45,902 nucleotides of DNA, from the NCBI GenBank assembly GCA_017511045.1, contig JAFWLM010000018.1, positions 1-45,902 of the forward strand, read 5' to 3'. A model generated the notes under the pieces. That model worked only from the letters and a program-made list of their open reading frames with translations. It ran no database searches and was not told the DNA's origin. The translations under genes were made by a program, and so were the position numbers. This document shows positions 1 to 8,146 of the stretch, in pieces (the first letter of the stretch is position 1; each line of letters begins with the position of its first letter). The DNA is from Lachnospiraceae bacterium (GTDB lineage Bacteria; Bacillota; Clostridia; Lachnospirales; Lachnospiraceae).

Positions 1-865
1 GAATAATGTTCAGATAGGTAATGACTGCAGCCGCGATCAGGGATCCGTTGATCGATCCCATTCCACCTAAGACGACCATAACGAGGATCTCGATGGAATA
101 GTTGTAGGAGAATGTCTCCTGACGGATCGTTCCGATCGTCTCTCCGTAAAGAACACCTGCGACACCTGCAAAGAATGCCGCAACAATAAAGATCAGTAAT
201 TTATAGAAAGTGACATTAATGCCCATGGCCTTTGCTGCGATCTCATTATCACGGATCGCAATGACAGCACGGCCGTGCTTACTGTTGATCAGGTTCTGAC
301 AGAAGAACAGAACGATCAAAAGCACAACAAAGGACAAAATGAACAGGGTGTTTCCATTGTACAGCTTGGTGCTCATACCCATCGCGCCGCCGAACAGTTT
401 CAGGTTTTTGAAAATGTTACGTACAATCTCTCCGAACGCCAATGTCGCGATCGCAAGATAGTCGCCTTTCAGCCTCAAGGCAGGCAGACCGATGATAAAA
501 CCGAAGATCGCGGCAACGATTCCGGCAATGAGCATGGAAATAATGACCACGACCAGTTCCGGCATTGCCGTGTTTTCATGCATGAGGTTTGCAGCAAAGC
601 ATCCAAGGTATGCTCCGACACACATGAAAGCCGCATGTCCAAGTGACAATTCGCCTAAGAATCCGACGACCAGGTTTAAGGAGACCGCAAGGATCATACT
701 GAAGGCGATACGGGAAAGTGCGCTCAAGTCACCACGCTTTAAACCGATCGTCTCATTTAATATAATGAAGATGATCAGTGCGAGGATGATGATCGCATAG
801 TTGATATAGTTTTTCCATTTGCCATTCTGGAAGATGTTTTTGTTTTTTGTCGTCATCTCTGCCAT
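1..865 (-). CDS. livM: Branched-chain amino-acid ABC transporter permease LivM (3' end beyond window)
   Basis: Inner-membrane permease subunit of a HAAT-family importer for leucine, isoleucine and valine or similar amino acids. I translated it from the minus strand: ATG at 865-863, then MAEMTTKNKN and a first hydrophobic helix, with no stop before the window edge (about 288 codons seen). The stretches SLGHAAFMCVGAY and LRLKGDYLAIATLAFGEI are typical LivM, as is GGMGSINGS near the end of the visible part. It begins one base after the livH stop (TGATATG), so the two permeases are translationally linked. The ATPase genes livG and livF are expected just beyond position 1. The family is certain; the substrate is inferred from the family. 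Confidence 0.93.
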   Translation of the reverse strand, partial: MAEMTTKNKNIFQNGKWKNYINYAIIILALIIFIILNETIGLKRGDLSALSRIAFSMILAVSLNLVVGFLGELSLGHAAFMCVGAYLGCFAANLMHENTAMPELVVVIISMLIAGIVAAIFGFIIGLPALRLKGDYLAIATLAFGEIVRNIFKNLKLFGGAMGMSTKLYNGNTLFILSFVVLLIVLFFCQNLINSKHGRAVIAIRDNEIAAKAMGINVTFYKLLIFIVAAFFAGVAGVLYGETIGTIRQETFSYNYSIEILVMVVLGGMGSINGSLIAAAVITYLNII

Positions 866-866
866 A

Positions 867-1757
867 TCACACCTTGACCCTTCTCTTCTTTCCAAGAAGA
901 CCGATCGGTCTTACAAGAAGGATGACGATCAGCAAAGCAAATTCGATAGCGGTTGTATAGCTTGCAACGCCTTCGATACTGTTGCAGACGACTTCAACAA
1001 CACCAAGGAGAATTCCTCCAACCATAGCTCCAGGGATCGATCCGATTCCTCCGATGACTGCAGCAGCAAATGCCTTGATACCCGGCATTGCTCCAAGCGT
1101 CGGACTGATCGAAGTCGTCGGCAGATAGAACAGAGCTGCAAAGGTTGCAAGTCCGGAACCGATCGCAAAGGTAATGGATACGATCTTATTGACATTGATA
1201 CCCATCATCTGTGCTGCTCCTTTGTCTTCAGAAACAGCAAGCATCGCACGGCCGGTTCGTGTCTTTTTTACAAACAGGGTCAGGCCGACCATGATGATCG
1301 CGCCGCAGATCAGGGTAACAACACTGCTCCATTTGATCGTGAGCGAACCCGCATGGATGTTGCCAAAGCGGTCAAGGATCGAAATCGTTCTCTGGTCCGC
1401 TCCCCAGATGAGCTGTGCAACACCTTGTAGCAGATAACTGACACCGATTGCTGTAATCAGCGCCGCTAAAGGCGATGCGCCACGCAACGGTTTGTAGGCC
1501 ACCTTCTCAATCACCATTCCGAGTACAGTGCAGACAACCACTGCAACGACAAATGAGATCAATGCCCCAAGCCAGATCGGAAGCGAGCCTGTCGTCCAGG
1601 TTAATGTGCACATCGTGTAGATCATATATGCACCTACCATGATGACATCACCATGAGCGAAGTTCAGCATCTTGGCGATACCATAGACCATGGTATAACC
1701 CAATGCGATCAGTGCATATATGGCGCCTAAGCTAAGGCCGTCAATTGCAATAACCAT
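867..1757 (-). CDS. livH: Branched-chain amino-acid ABC transporter permease LivH
   Basis: Second membrane permease of the Liv-type importer, 296 aa, the usual length. The N-terminus (VIAIDGLSLGAIYALIALGY) and the following NFAHGDVIMVGAYMIY stretch are the LivH signature; the C-terminal half has GIKAFAAAVIGGIGSIPGAMVGG, the loop that contacts the ATPase. It lies downstream of the substrate-binding protein, with a 171-bp gap holding a stem-loop, and directly upstream of livM. It pairs with LivM to form the transmembrane channel. The call is secure; the transported amino acid cannot be read from the sequence. Confidence 0.95.
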   Translation of the reverse strand: MVIAIDGLSLGAIYALIALGYTMVYGIAKMLNFAHGDVIMVGAYMIYTMCTLTWTTGSLPIWLGALISFVVAVVVCTVLGMVIEKVAYKPLRGASPLAALITAIGVSYLLQGVAQLIWGADQRTISILDRFGNIHAGSLTIKWSSVVTLICGAIIMVGLTLFVKKTRTGRAMLAVSEDKGAAQMMGINVNKIVSITFAIGSGLATFAALFYLPTTSISPTLGAMPGIKAFAAAVIGGIGSIPGAMVGGILLGVVEVVCNSIEGVASYTTAIEFALLIVILLVRPIGLLGKKRRVKV

Positions 1758-1865
1758 GTTTCTCTCCTCACGTAATACTATGTGTGTTTTGGTTTCATAA
1801 AATCAGCAAATCTGTAATAACGATGAACTGCCGTTCATGATCATTACAGACAGACCGATATGGCG

Positions 1866-1890
1866 GCCGGGATCCGGAAAAGATCCCGGC
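1866..1890 (-). promoter_or_regulatory. Intercistronic stem-loop between substrate-binding gene and livH
   Basis: A perfect 9-bp inverted repeat (GCCGGGATC / GATCCCGGC) with a 7-nt loop lies between the substrate-binding protein gene and livH. On the transcribed minus strand no U-tract follows it, so it is less likely a full terminator than an mRNA-stabilising or partial-attenuation hairpin. Such elements are common after binding-protein genes, which are expressed more highly than the permeases. Confidence 0.55.
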
Positions 1891-1928
1891 ACACCGTTTG
1901 TTAGTAAACTCAGCTTGTTCCTTAGGAA

Positions 1929-3104
1929 CTAGTTGATTTCTTTGATGATCGGTACTTTGGTGCAGGCACCGGTTGCATCCCAGGTCATGGAACCTGTAAC
2001 TCCTTCATAGGAGAAGGACGGATCGGTGATCGTAGATGTTGCAAGCTCACCAACAGTTGCAATATCTAACTCAGCCGGAACACCAGCTTTTTCGAAGATT
2101 GCAGCAATAACATAGATTGCATCATATCCGTCTGCTGCGAACTGATCCGGAGTTGCACCATATTTTGCTTCATATGCTTCTACAAAGCTCTTAACATTGT
2201 CATCTGAAGCCTCAGCATCGAACGGAGTGATCTGGCTGATCGGGTTCTTGACGTTTTCATCAAGGATCGGAGCCAGGCCGTCAAAGCCGTCGCATCCGAA
2301 AAGAACGATGTTGTCTAATTCTTTTGCTGCACATGCTCTTGCAACAAGGCTGGCTTCTGTGTAGTAGAACGGGCAGAAGATAACTTCGCAGTCTTTCAGA
2401 GCTTCAACCTGGGAGGAGAAGTCTTTCTTGTTATCTGCATCGAATGTACGAACTTCATACTCAACGCCTTTTGCCTTCATTGCTTCATCAAATGCTGCAA
2501 AGATACCATTGGAATACGGATCAGAAGTATCATAGATGCATCCGATCTTTGTGAATTTGCCTGTGAGCTCGTCAGCTGCAAGAGTTCCCTGGTCCGGGTC
2601 GCCGAAGCATACACGGAAAGCAGTGTCGCCGGTTGCAACAACATCAGCGCTGGATGCAGACGGAGTGATGAAGAACAGTCCGTCCTGAGCTGCTTTCTGT
2701 CCGAATGCTACGCAGGATCCACTGGTAACGGAACCAATGGAGATCACCATTCCCTCATCATAGAGAAGGTCATATCCGGTAGAAGCATCAGCTGCTGCTG
2801 CCTTATCGTCTTTCATAGAGAACTTCAGAGTATATCCGCCAACGCCGCCTGCTGCATTGATCTCATCAACTGCAAGCTGAGCGCCCTGCTGAACAGAAAT
2901 ACCATAAGAAGAAGCATCTCCTGTTAACGGGCCGGTTGCGCCGATAACGATCTCGCCGCCTGCCGGAGCTGCACTTCCACTGCCTGCCGGAGCTGCGCCG
3001 CCGCCATTATCGGAGCCGCCGCAAGCTGTCAGAGCGAGCATTGCAAAGGCCAGGACTGCTGCCAGAGCCATTGTCAATACTTTAGTGAGTTTTGATTTTT
3101 TCAT
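1929..3104 (-). CDS. ABC transporter substrate-binding lipoprotein, Leu/Ile/Val family
   Basis: Extracellular binding protein (391 aa) that captures the amino acid and delivers it to LivHM. The N-terminus is a lipoprotein signal: Lys-rich start, hydrophobic core, lipobox LTAC at about residues 25-28, then a Gly/Ser/Ala-rich linker to about residue 50. The mature domain begins EIVIGATGPLTGDASSYG, the periplasmic-binding-protein type 1 (LivJ) fold, and contains the typical QGAQLAVDEINAAGGVGGY and the C-terminal FAADGYDAIYVIA. It is the first gene of the livJ-H-M(-G-F) transport unit. The ligand is inferred as branched-chain or a related amino acid. Confidence 0.93.
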   Translation of the reverse strand: MKKSKLTKVLTMALAAVLAFAMLALTACGGSDNGGGAAPAGSGSAAPAGGEIVIGATGPLTGDASSYGISVQQGAQLAVDEINAAGGVGGYTLKFSMKDDKAAAADASTGYDLLYDEGMVISIGSVTSGSCVAFGQKAAQDGLFFITPSASSADVVATGDTAFRVCFGDPDQGTLAADELTGKFTKIGCIYDTSDPYSNGIFAAFDEAMKAKGVEYEVRTFDADNKKDFSSQVEALKDCEVIFCPFYYTEASLVARACAAKELDNIVLFGCDGFDGLAPILDENVKNPISQITPFDAEASDDNVKSFVEAYEAKYGATPDQFAADGYDAIYVIAAIFEKAGVPAELDIATVGELATSTITDPSFSYEGVTGSMTWDATGACTKVPIIKEIN

Positions 3105-3183
3105 GATTTTCCCTTTCTTTTGTTCGTGCCCCTTTCCCCTTTACCGGGTTAGGTATGCACATACTGCCTATATCGGTCTTTTT

Positions 3184-3205
3184 AAAAATGTGCCATGTTG
3201 TGGCA
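3184..3205 (-). terminator. Probable short intrinsic terminator after tRNA-Arg
   Basis: On the minus strand TGCCA-CAACA-TGGCA forms a 5-bp hairpin followed by CATTTTT, three bases after the tRNA 3' end. The stem is short, so termination may be partial and may let transcription run into the downstream transporter genes. Confidence 0.45.
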
Positions 3206-3207
3206 AA

Positions 3208-3279
3208 CACCCCCTGCAGGAATCGAACCTGCAACTAGCCCTTAGGAGGGGCTTGTTATATCCATTTAACTAAGGAGGC
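3208..3279 (-). tRNA. tRNA-Arg (anticodon CCT)
   Basis: A 72-nt cloverleaf on the minus strand. Acceptor GCCTCCT pairs with AGGGGGT (a G1-U72 wobble and a U-G pair included), the D stem is GTTA/TAAC, the anticodon stem is AGCCC/GGGCT with loop CTCCTAA (anticodon CCT, reading AGG), and the T stem-loop is GCAGG-TTCGATT-CCTGC. The discriminator base is G and CCA is not encoded, as is common in Clostridia. It lies 30 bp after serS in the same direction and may be co-transcribed with it. Confidence 0.95.
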
Positions 3280-3309
3280 AAACTTTGCTTTCACAAAGAG
3301 CAACTAACA

Positions 3310-4596
3310 CTATTTATTTGGTACAAGAACTGCTTTGCCTCCCATGTACGGCCTGAGTACTTCAGGAATCGTTACGCTGCCGTCTTTCTGCAGATGGTTT
3401 TCCAGGAAGGCGATCAGCATTCTCGGAGGAGCAACAACTGTATTGTTGAGAGTGTGGGCAAGATATCTTCCTTCTTTTCCCTTCACTCTGATCTTAAGAC
3501 GTCTTGCCTGCGCATCTCCTAAGTTGGAGCAGCTTCCTACTTCGAAATATTTTTTCTGGCGCGGCGACCATGCTTCCACGTCACAGGATTTTACCTTCAG
3601 ATCTGCCAGGTCGCCTGAGCAGCACTCGAGCGTTCTGACCGGAATTTCCATGGAGCGGAACAGGTCTACCGTATTCTGCCATAATTTGTCATACCAGATC
3701 TTGCTCTCTTCCGGCTTGCAGACAACGATCATTTCCTGCTTTTCGAACTGATGGATGCGGTATACGCCTCTTTCTTCCAGTCCGTGAGCGCCTTTTTCCT
3801 TCCGGAAGCACGGGGAATAGCTGGTCATGGTGATCGGCAGCTGTTCTTCATCAACAATCTGATCAATAAACTTGCCGATCATGGAGTGCTCGCTCGTGCC
3901 AATGAGATACAAGTCTTCTCCCTCGATCTTATACATCATGGCGTCCATCTCTGCAAAGCTCATAACGCCAGTAACGACATTGCTGCGGATCATGAACGGC
4001 GGAACGCAGTATGTGAATCCGCGGTCGATCATAAAATCTCTTGCATATGCGATAACAGCACTATGGAGTCTGGCGATATCTCCCATCAGATAGTAGAATC
4101 CGTTGCCTGCCACCCGGTGAGCGGAATCCAGATCGATGCCGTTAAAGCTCTCCATGATATCTGTATGGTACGGGATCTCATAATCCGGAACGATTGGTTC
4201 GCCGAATTTTTCTATTTCAACATTTTCACTGTCATCTTTGCCGATCGGAACAGACGGGTCGATCATCTGCGGGATGATCATCATTTTTTCTCTGAGCTCT
4301 TCTTCCACTTCTCTCTCGCGGGCGGAAAGCTCGTCAATCCTCGCATTGTCTCTGGCGACTTCGGCTTTCACCTTTTCCGCCTCTTCCTTAAGGCCCTGCC
4401 CCATAAGCTTTCCGATCTCCTTGGAAATCTTGTTCTTATTGGCTCTGAGTGCCTCAACTTCTCCCTTGATGTCACGGTTTTCTCTGTCCAGCGAGATCAC
4501 TTCGTCAACTAACGGGAGCTTCGCGTCCTGAAATTTCTTTCTGATATTTTCTTTTACCGCTTCTGCATTCTCACGAACAAATTTGATATCCAGCAT
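3310..4596 (-). CDS. serS: Seryl-tRNA synthetase
   Basis: Class II aminoacyl-tRNA synthetase that charges tRNA-Ser (and tRNA-Sec), 428 aa, the normal size. The N-terminal ~110 residues form the antiparallel coiled-coil arm that binds the tRNA long extra arm. Class II motif 2 (CFRKEKGAHGLEERGVYRIH) and motif 3 (NNTVVAPPRMLIAFLENH) are present, as is the serine-pocket stretch LIGTSEHSMIG. Start ATG 4596 is 2 bp after the parB stop, so it is in the parAB operon and not behind its own leader; accordingly no T-box leader is seen. Placement of serS after parAB near the origin is frequent in Clostridia. Confidence 0.97.
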   Translation of the reverse strand: MLDIKFVRENAEAVKENIRKKFQDAKLPLVDEVISLDRENRDIKGEVEALRANKNKISKEIGKLMGQGLKEEAEKVKAEVARDNARIDELSAREREVEEELREKMMIIPQMIDPSVPIGKDDSENVEIEKFGEPIVPDYEIPYHTDIMESFNGIDLDSAHRVAGNGFYYLMGDIARLHSAVIAYARDFMIDRGFTYCVPPFMIRSNVVTGVMSFAEMDAMMYKIEGEDLYLIGTSEHSMIGKFIDQIVDEEQLPITMTSYSPCFRKEKGAHGLEERGVYRIHQFEKQEMIVVCKPEESKIWYDKLWQNTVDLFRSMEIPVRTLECCSGDLADLKVKSCDVEAWSPRQKKYFEVGSCSNLGDAQARRLKIRVKGKEGRYLAHTLNNTVVAPPRMLIAFLENHLQKDGSVTIPEVLRPYMGGKAVLVPNK

Positions 4597-4598
4597 TC

Positions 4599-5480
4599 TT
4601 ATTTCGCTCCCTTGTTAATGATTCCGTATAATCTGTCTAATTCATCTTCTGAGTAGTAATTGATCTCGATCTTTCCTTTGTTTTTATCTTTGCGGCTGAT
4701 CCTGACTTTTGTCCCAAGACAGTCGGAAAGTTTCTTCTCCAGATCCCGATATACAAAATCCAGAGAATCTGCTTCCTTGCCCTTTGCCGTCTTATCCTTT
4801 TTCGGCTCGTTCATTTTTTTAACGAGGTCTTCTGTCTGACGGACGCTTAAGGATTTTTCGATGATCTCATTTGCTGCCTTCAGCTGATCTTTCTTTGATT
4901 CCAGTCCCAGAAGCGCTCTGGCATGCCCTGCGCTTAACGCCCCCGAGATCAGCATCTTCTGCACTTCATCATGCAGCTTTAACAGTCTCATTTTGTTTGC
5001 GATCTCTGTCCGGCTCTTGGAGACTCTCTCGGAAAGCTCTTCCTGCGTCAGCTTATATTCATCGATCAGGCGTTTATAGCTTTTTGCCTCTTCGATCGGG
5101 TTCAGGTCTTCTCTCTGGATATTTTCGATCAATGAGATTTCCGCGATCTCTTTATCCGTATACTCTTTTACTACGACCGGAACTTCGCGGATGCCTGCTT
5201 TTTTGGCTGCTCTCCATCTTCTCTCTCCTGCAATGATCTGATAATAATCATCTTTTTTGCAGACGATGATCGGCTGAATGATGCCGTACTGCTTGATGGA
5301 CTGCGCCAGTTCTTCGATCGCCTCTTCATCAAACTTTTTTCGCGGCTGGTCCTTATTCGGTTCCAGCTGGGACGTTTTGAGGAGCAGCGCTTCCTTTTTT
5401 TCTTCTTTTGTTTCAGCTCCCGGGATCAGAAGATCAAGTCCTTTTCCCAGTCCGCCTTTCATTGTTTTTTTCTTTGCCAT
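4599..5480 (-). CDS. parB: Chromosome-partitioning protein ParB (Spo0J), CTPase clamp
   Basis: Centromere-binding protein that loads at parS, slides as a CTP-gated clamp and recruits SMC. It has 293 aa, the normal length. It opens with GGLGKGLDLLI, the conserved ParA-stimulating N-terminal motif. The ParB/Srx domain (about residues 30-125) carries the CTP-binding motifs GERRWRAAKKAG and ENIQREDLNPIEEA; a helix-turn-helix follows (about 140-165, LSERVSKSRTEIANKMRLL), then a lysine-rich linker and C-terminal dimerisation domain. Its binding sites, two perfect parS sequences, lie about 2.2-3.5 kb away inside rsmG. It is 108 bp after parA and 2 bp before serS. Confidence 0.97.
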   Translation of the reverse strand: MAKKKTMKGGLGKGLDLLIPGAETKEEKKEALLLKTSQLEPNKDQPRKKFDEEAIEELAQSIKQYGIIQPIIVCKKDDYYQIIAGERRWRAAKKAGIREVPVVVKEYTDKEIAEISLIENIQREDLNPIEEAKSYKRLIDEYKLTQEELSERVSKSRTEIANKMRLLKLHDEVQKMLISGALSAGHARALLGLESKKDQLKAANEIIEKSLSVRQTEDLVKKMNEPKKDKTAKGKEADSLDFVYRDLEKKLSDCLGTKVRISRKDKNKGKIEINYYSEDELDRLYGIINKGAK

Positions 5481-5588
5481 CCCTTACCTTCTCTTTCGAG
5501 TTTCTTCCTTTTATATATAGGGTCTGTACAGAGAGTTTTTATCCGGATCTTTTTCTTTTATACATAAAACGTATAAGTGTCCTCTTCT

Positions 5589-6362
5589 CTATTTCTGCCT
5601 TTCATTATGGGCAATGACTTCCATTGCTAAAAGCCGGTAACTGTTTGCGCCGGTGGAATGCGTTGCATATGCTGTAATCGGCATTCCGTAACTTGGCGCT
5701 TCCGCAAGACGGATATTACGCGGAATGATGGTCTCGTAAATATTCTCCTGCAGCGTCCCTTTCACGTTTTCTACCACCTGCATGGAAAGTTTTGTTCTTG
5801 CATCATACATCGTAAAGACAACGCCTTCCATTTCCAATGCCGGATTCAGCTTTTTCTTAACAAGATTGATCGTATGGATCAGCTGGGACAAACCTTCCAG
5901 TGCATAATACTCGCACTGGATCGGAACCAGCACACTGTCAGCAGCTGTCAGCGCATTGACGGTAAGCATGTTCAGCGATGGCGGACAGTCAATGAGAATA
6001 TAATCAAAGCGGTCTTTGACCTCATCAAAGATCTCCTGCAGATAATACTCTCTGTCTTCCTGGTCGATCAGATCGATCTCTGCTCCGGACAGATTGATAT
6101 TTGCCGGAAGCACATACAGATTGTCATATTCTGTTTTGATCAGGCACTGTTCAAAGGTAGCGGATCCGGTAAAAAGCTCATAAACCGTCGGCTCTACACT
6201 TCGCTTGTCGACTCCGACACCACTGGTAGCATTTCCCTGCGGATCCAGGTCTACAAGCAGCACCTTCCTGCCTTCTTCGGCAAGTGCGGCAGAAAGATTC
6301 ACCGTAGTCGTTGTTTTTCCGACCCCGCCTTTCTGGTTTGCCACCGCAATGATTCTGCCCAT
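5589..6362 (-). CDS. parA: Chromosome-partitioning ATPase ParA (Soj)
   Basis: Deviant Walker-A ATPase that works with ParB in origin segregation and, in Bacillus, controls DnaA. It has 257 aa, typical for Soj. The N-terminus MGRIIAVANQKGGVGKTTTT has the signature lysine of the deviant Walker A; VLLVDLDPQGNATSG is the A' motif and YILIDCPPSLNMLTVNAL the Walker B region. A promoter with TATAAT lies 50 bp upstream. It is divergent from the hydrolase-like gene at 6542 and heads the parA-parB-serS unit. Confidence 0.97.
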   Translation of the reverse strand: MGRIIAVANQKGGVGKTTTTVNLSAALAEEGRKVLLVDLDPQGNATSGVGVDKRSVEPTVYELFTGSATFEQCLIKTEYDNLYVLPANINLSGAEIDLIDQEDREYYLQEIFDEVKDRFDYILIDCPPSLNMLTVNALTAADSVLVPIQCEYYALEGLSQLIHTINLVKKKLNPALEMEGVVFTMYDARTKLSMQVVENVKGTLQENIYETIIPRNIRLAEAPSYGMPITAYATHSTGANSYRLLAMEVIAHNERQK

Positions 6363-6411
6363 AAAAATATCTCCTACTGTCCCACGTTAATGTATTTTGA
6401 TAATAAAGTGG

Positions 6412-6441
6412 ATTATATCATAGAAAAAATCCTTATTACAA
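6412..6441 (-). promoter_or_regulatory. Predicted sigma-A promoter of parA
   Basis: Minus strand: -35 TTGTAA (6441-6436), 18-nt spacer, -10 TATAAT (6417-6412), about 50 bp before the parA start. The consensus -10 and spacing support it; no transcript evidence is available. Confidence 0.6.
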
Positions 6442-6478
6442 GACCTTTTCACGTATTCTCTGCTCTTTCAGCCTCTCA

Positions 6479-6507
6479 TTGATTATTTGGACTTCATATA
6501 CTATAAT
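6479..6507 (+). promoter_or_regulatory. Predicted sigma-A promoter of the hydrolase-like gene
   Basis: -35 TTGATT (6479-6484), 17-nt spacer, perfect -10 TATAAT (6502-6507), 34 bp before the ATG at 6542. A well-formed promoter suggests the gene is transcribed even though its product looks incomplete. Confidence 0.65.
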
Positions 6508-6541
6508 AAAATCCTCAGGAACCCAGAAAGGCTGACCAGAC

Positions 6542-7312
6542 ATGAAGGCTTTTAAAGCAATCTTAAAGATCGTTACATATATTGCCGGCGCACTGGCTTT
6601 TATTGCCGGTGTCAACTGGCTGTTTTCTTTTTTAGAGGAACGTGCACACCGCAAAATGCCGGAAGGCGGAAAATATTACGATTGGAAGCACGGAAAGGTG
6701 TTTTACCACAAACGCGGGCACGGCACTCCTTTGATCCTGCTTCATGGATTTGATCCACAGATGTCCGGAAAGGATCTGGATTCCCTGTCCGGTCATTTAG
6801 CTTCCAGCCATACCGTTTACCGGATCGACCTTCCGGGCTTCGGACTTTCTGAAAAACCGTGGATCAACTATACAAACTTCCTGTATGTGCTTCTGATCCA
6901 GAATTTTATTAAGGATGTGACCGGAAATATCACAGATATTATTGCCTGCGGAGGTTCCGGTCTTTGTGCGCTTCAGGCGTACCGGAACGATCCGGACCAT
7001 ATCGGCAAGATCGTTTTAGTCGATCCTTGCTACAGCGAAGATATCAAAGTTCCGAAATGGCTTGCCCCGAAGCTGAAATCTCTGATCGATCTTCCTGTCA
7101 TAGGGACTTTTATTTACAACATCTACAGCCTGAAAGGAGCTGCGCCTTTTGATAAAGAAGGCCGTCACGTGTTTACGAGCCGTCTGGCAGGATATCTTAC
7201 AAGTGACCTTTCCGGCCACAAGAACCTGATCGGCTCCAATGTAGCTGTATTAAAAAAAGAAGGTGCGGACGGATCCTTCACCTTCGGAGATGTTAAAACT
7301 TCTTTGATTTAG
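6542..7312 (+). CDS. Alpha/beta-hydrolase-like membrane-anchored protein, apparently C-terminally short
   Basis: 256 aa with an N-terminal membrane segment (about residues 8-30) followed by an alpha/beta-hydrolase fold. Visible fold motifs are PLILLHGFDP (oxyanion-hole HGF), YRIDLPGFGLSEKP, and a nucleophile-elbow region IIACGGSGLCA whose GGSGL does not fit the usual G-x-S-x-G. The protein stops at DVKTSL soon after the cap region, where family members normally continue with a beta strand, the acid residue and the catalytic His; I see neither. It may be a decayed or non-catalytic homologue. It is the only plus-strand gene in the left arm, has its own promoter, and its terminator lies inside rsmG. 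Substrate unknown. Confidence 0.7.
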   Translation: MKAFKAILKIVTYIAGALAFIAGVNWLFSFLEERAHRKMPEGGKYYDWKHGKVFYHKRGHGTPLILLHGFDPQMSGKDLDSLSGHLASSHTVYRIDLPGFGLSEKPWINYTNFLYVLLIQNFIKDVTGNITDIIACGGSGLCALQAYRNDPDHIGKIVLVDPCYSEDIKVPKWLAPKLKSLIDLPVIGTFIYNIYSLKGAAPFDKEGRHVFTSRLAGYLTSDLSGHKNLIGSNVAVLKKEGADGSFTFGDVKTSLI

Positions 7313-7366
7313 TATTTGATGATTCTTCCTTACAAAATCATTGAGTAAGCAATATGTATTGGGGTA

Positions 7367-8146
7367 TTACTTAATTGGTGATTTTGATGGTTTTCCCGGG
7401 CGGCGCGGATATTTATCCGGCGCCGCTTTTATTTTTCTGATAATTACAAGGCTGCGCGCTGCATCTGTGCCAAAAAGGACGGATTCCTCAATATCTACGA
7501 TCTTTCCGCCCAATAATTCAATTGCCTTTTCCGCTTCTTCAACCTCCTCTTTATATTCTCCGGATTTGTAGAGAATGCAGTATCCGCCGACCCTTACCAG
7601 CGGGAGACAGTATTCTGCCAGGACCGCTGTATTCGCGACCGCCCGTGTAACACAGAAATCAAATGTTTCACGTGAAACATTTCCGGGCTTTGCAATTTCT
7701 TCGACGCGTCCTGCAAGTGCCTCAATTCCCTCAAGACCCATGGCATTGATTGCTTCGTTTACAAATGAGATCCTTTTTGCAAGTGAATCCAGCAGTAAAA
7801 AGTTTGCTTTTGGGAATACGATTTTCAAAGGAAGTCCCGGGAAACCGGCGCCGGTGCCGACATCGACTAATGAAAAGCCGGCATCTTCGTATCTCATGTA
7901 TCCAGGACGCTCAAACAGCATCCTTGACCACAGCTCATTAAGCAGCGGGGCAGCAGAAAGAGAATCAACAAAATGTTTAATTTCGATTTCTTCCGGATCT
8001 GTGATCGCGGTCAGGTTCAGAACCTTATTTTTTTCAATCAAAAGAGAGCAGAGGGTCTGAAATTGATTCATTTCCTCATCGCCAAGCGTTATTTGGTTGT
8101 TTTTGGCAAATTCTGCCAGTGTTTCAAATTGTTTCACGTGAAACAT
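7367..8146 (-). CDS. rsmG: 16S rRNA (guanine-N7)-methyltransferase RsmG (GidB)
   Basis: S-adenosylmethionine-dependent enzyme that methylates G527 (E. coli numbering) of 16S rRNA. It has 259 aa, slightly longer than the ~240 aa norm because of a basic tail. The SAM-binding motif VDVGTGAGFPGLPLKIVFP is clear. The gene overlaps the mnmG stop by one base (TAATG). Its first codons (MFHVKQ) are encoded by a parS site, and a second parS encodes the internal NVSRETF, so centromere and protein constraints coincide. Loss of RsmG gives low-level streptomycin resistance in several bacteria. Confidence 0.96.
   Translation of the reverse strand: MFHVKQFETLAEFAKNNQITLGDEEMNQFQTLCSLLIEKNKVLNLTAITDPEEIEIKHFVDSLSAAPLLNELWSRMLFERPGYMRYEDAGFSLVDVGTGAGFPGLPLKIVFPKANFLLLDSLAKRISFVNEAINAMGLEGIEALAGRVEEIAKPGNVSRETFDFCVTRAVANTAVLAEYCLPLVRVGGYCILYKSGEYKEEVEEAEKAIELLGGKIVDIEESVLFGTDAARSLVIIRKIKAAPDKYPRRPGKPSKSPIK
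7400..7436 (+). terminator. Intrinsic terminator for the hydrolase transcript, inside rsmG
   Basis: GCGGCGCGGAT (7400-7410), loop ATTT, ATCCGGCGCCGC (7415-7426; one bulged base), then TTTTATTTTT. This is a strong plus-strand terminator lying within the last codons of the opposing rsmG, so the hydrolase mRNA overlaps the 3' end of the rsmG mRNA. Confidence 0.75.
7661..7682. promoter_or_regulatory. parS centromere site (internal to rsmG)
   Basis: Perfect 16-bp parS TGTTTCACGTGAAACA at 7664-7679, extended by three matching bases on each side to a 22-bp perfect palindrome. It matches the Bacillus Spo0J/ParB consensus exactly. It encodes NVSRETF in RsmG. Confidence 0.95.
8130..8145. promoter_or_regulatory. 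parS centromere site at the rsmG start codon
   Basis: Second perfect copy of TGTTTCACGTGAAACA, 466 bp from the first (start to start). Its edge includes two bases of the rsmG start codon at 8146-8144. Together with parAB 2-4 kb away this defines the segregation centromere of this chromosome, about 6.5 kb from oriC. Confidence 0.95.

Noticed and set aside
3751-4512. Plus-strand open frame (253 codons) opposite serS
   Set aside because: Antisense to conserved seryl-tRNA synthetase coding sequence; no protein family resemblance.
4597-4598. T-box leader expected upstream of serS
   Set aside because: serS begins 2 bp after parB, so there is no leader; no T-box sequence (TGGNACCGCG) seen.
5658-6482. 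Plus-strand open frame (274 codons) opposite parA
   Set aside because: Antisense shadow that also covers the parA promoter; residues look random (Cys/His/Arg rich).
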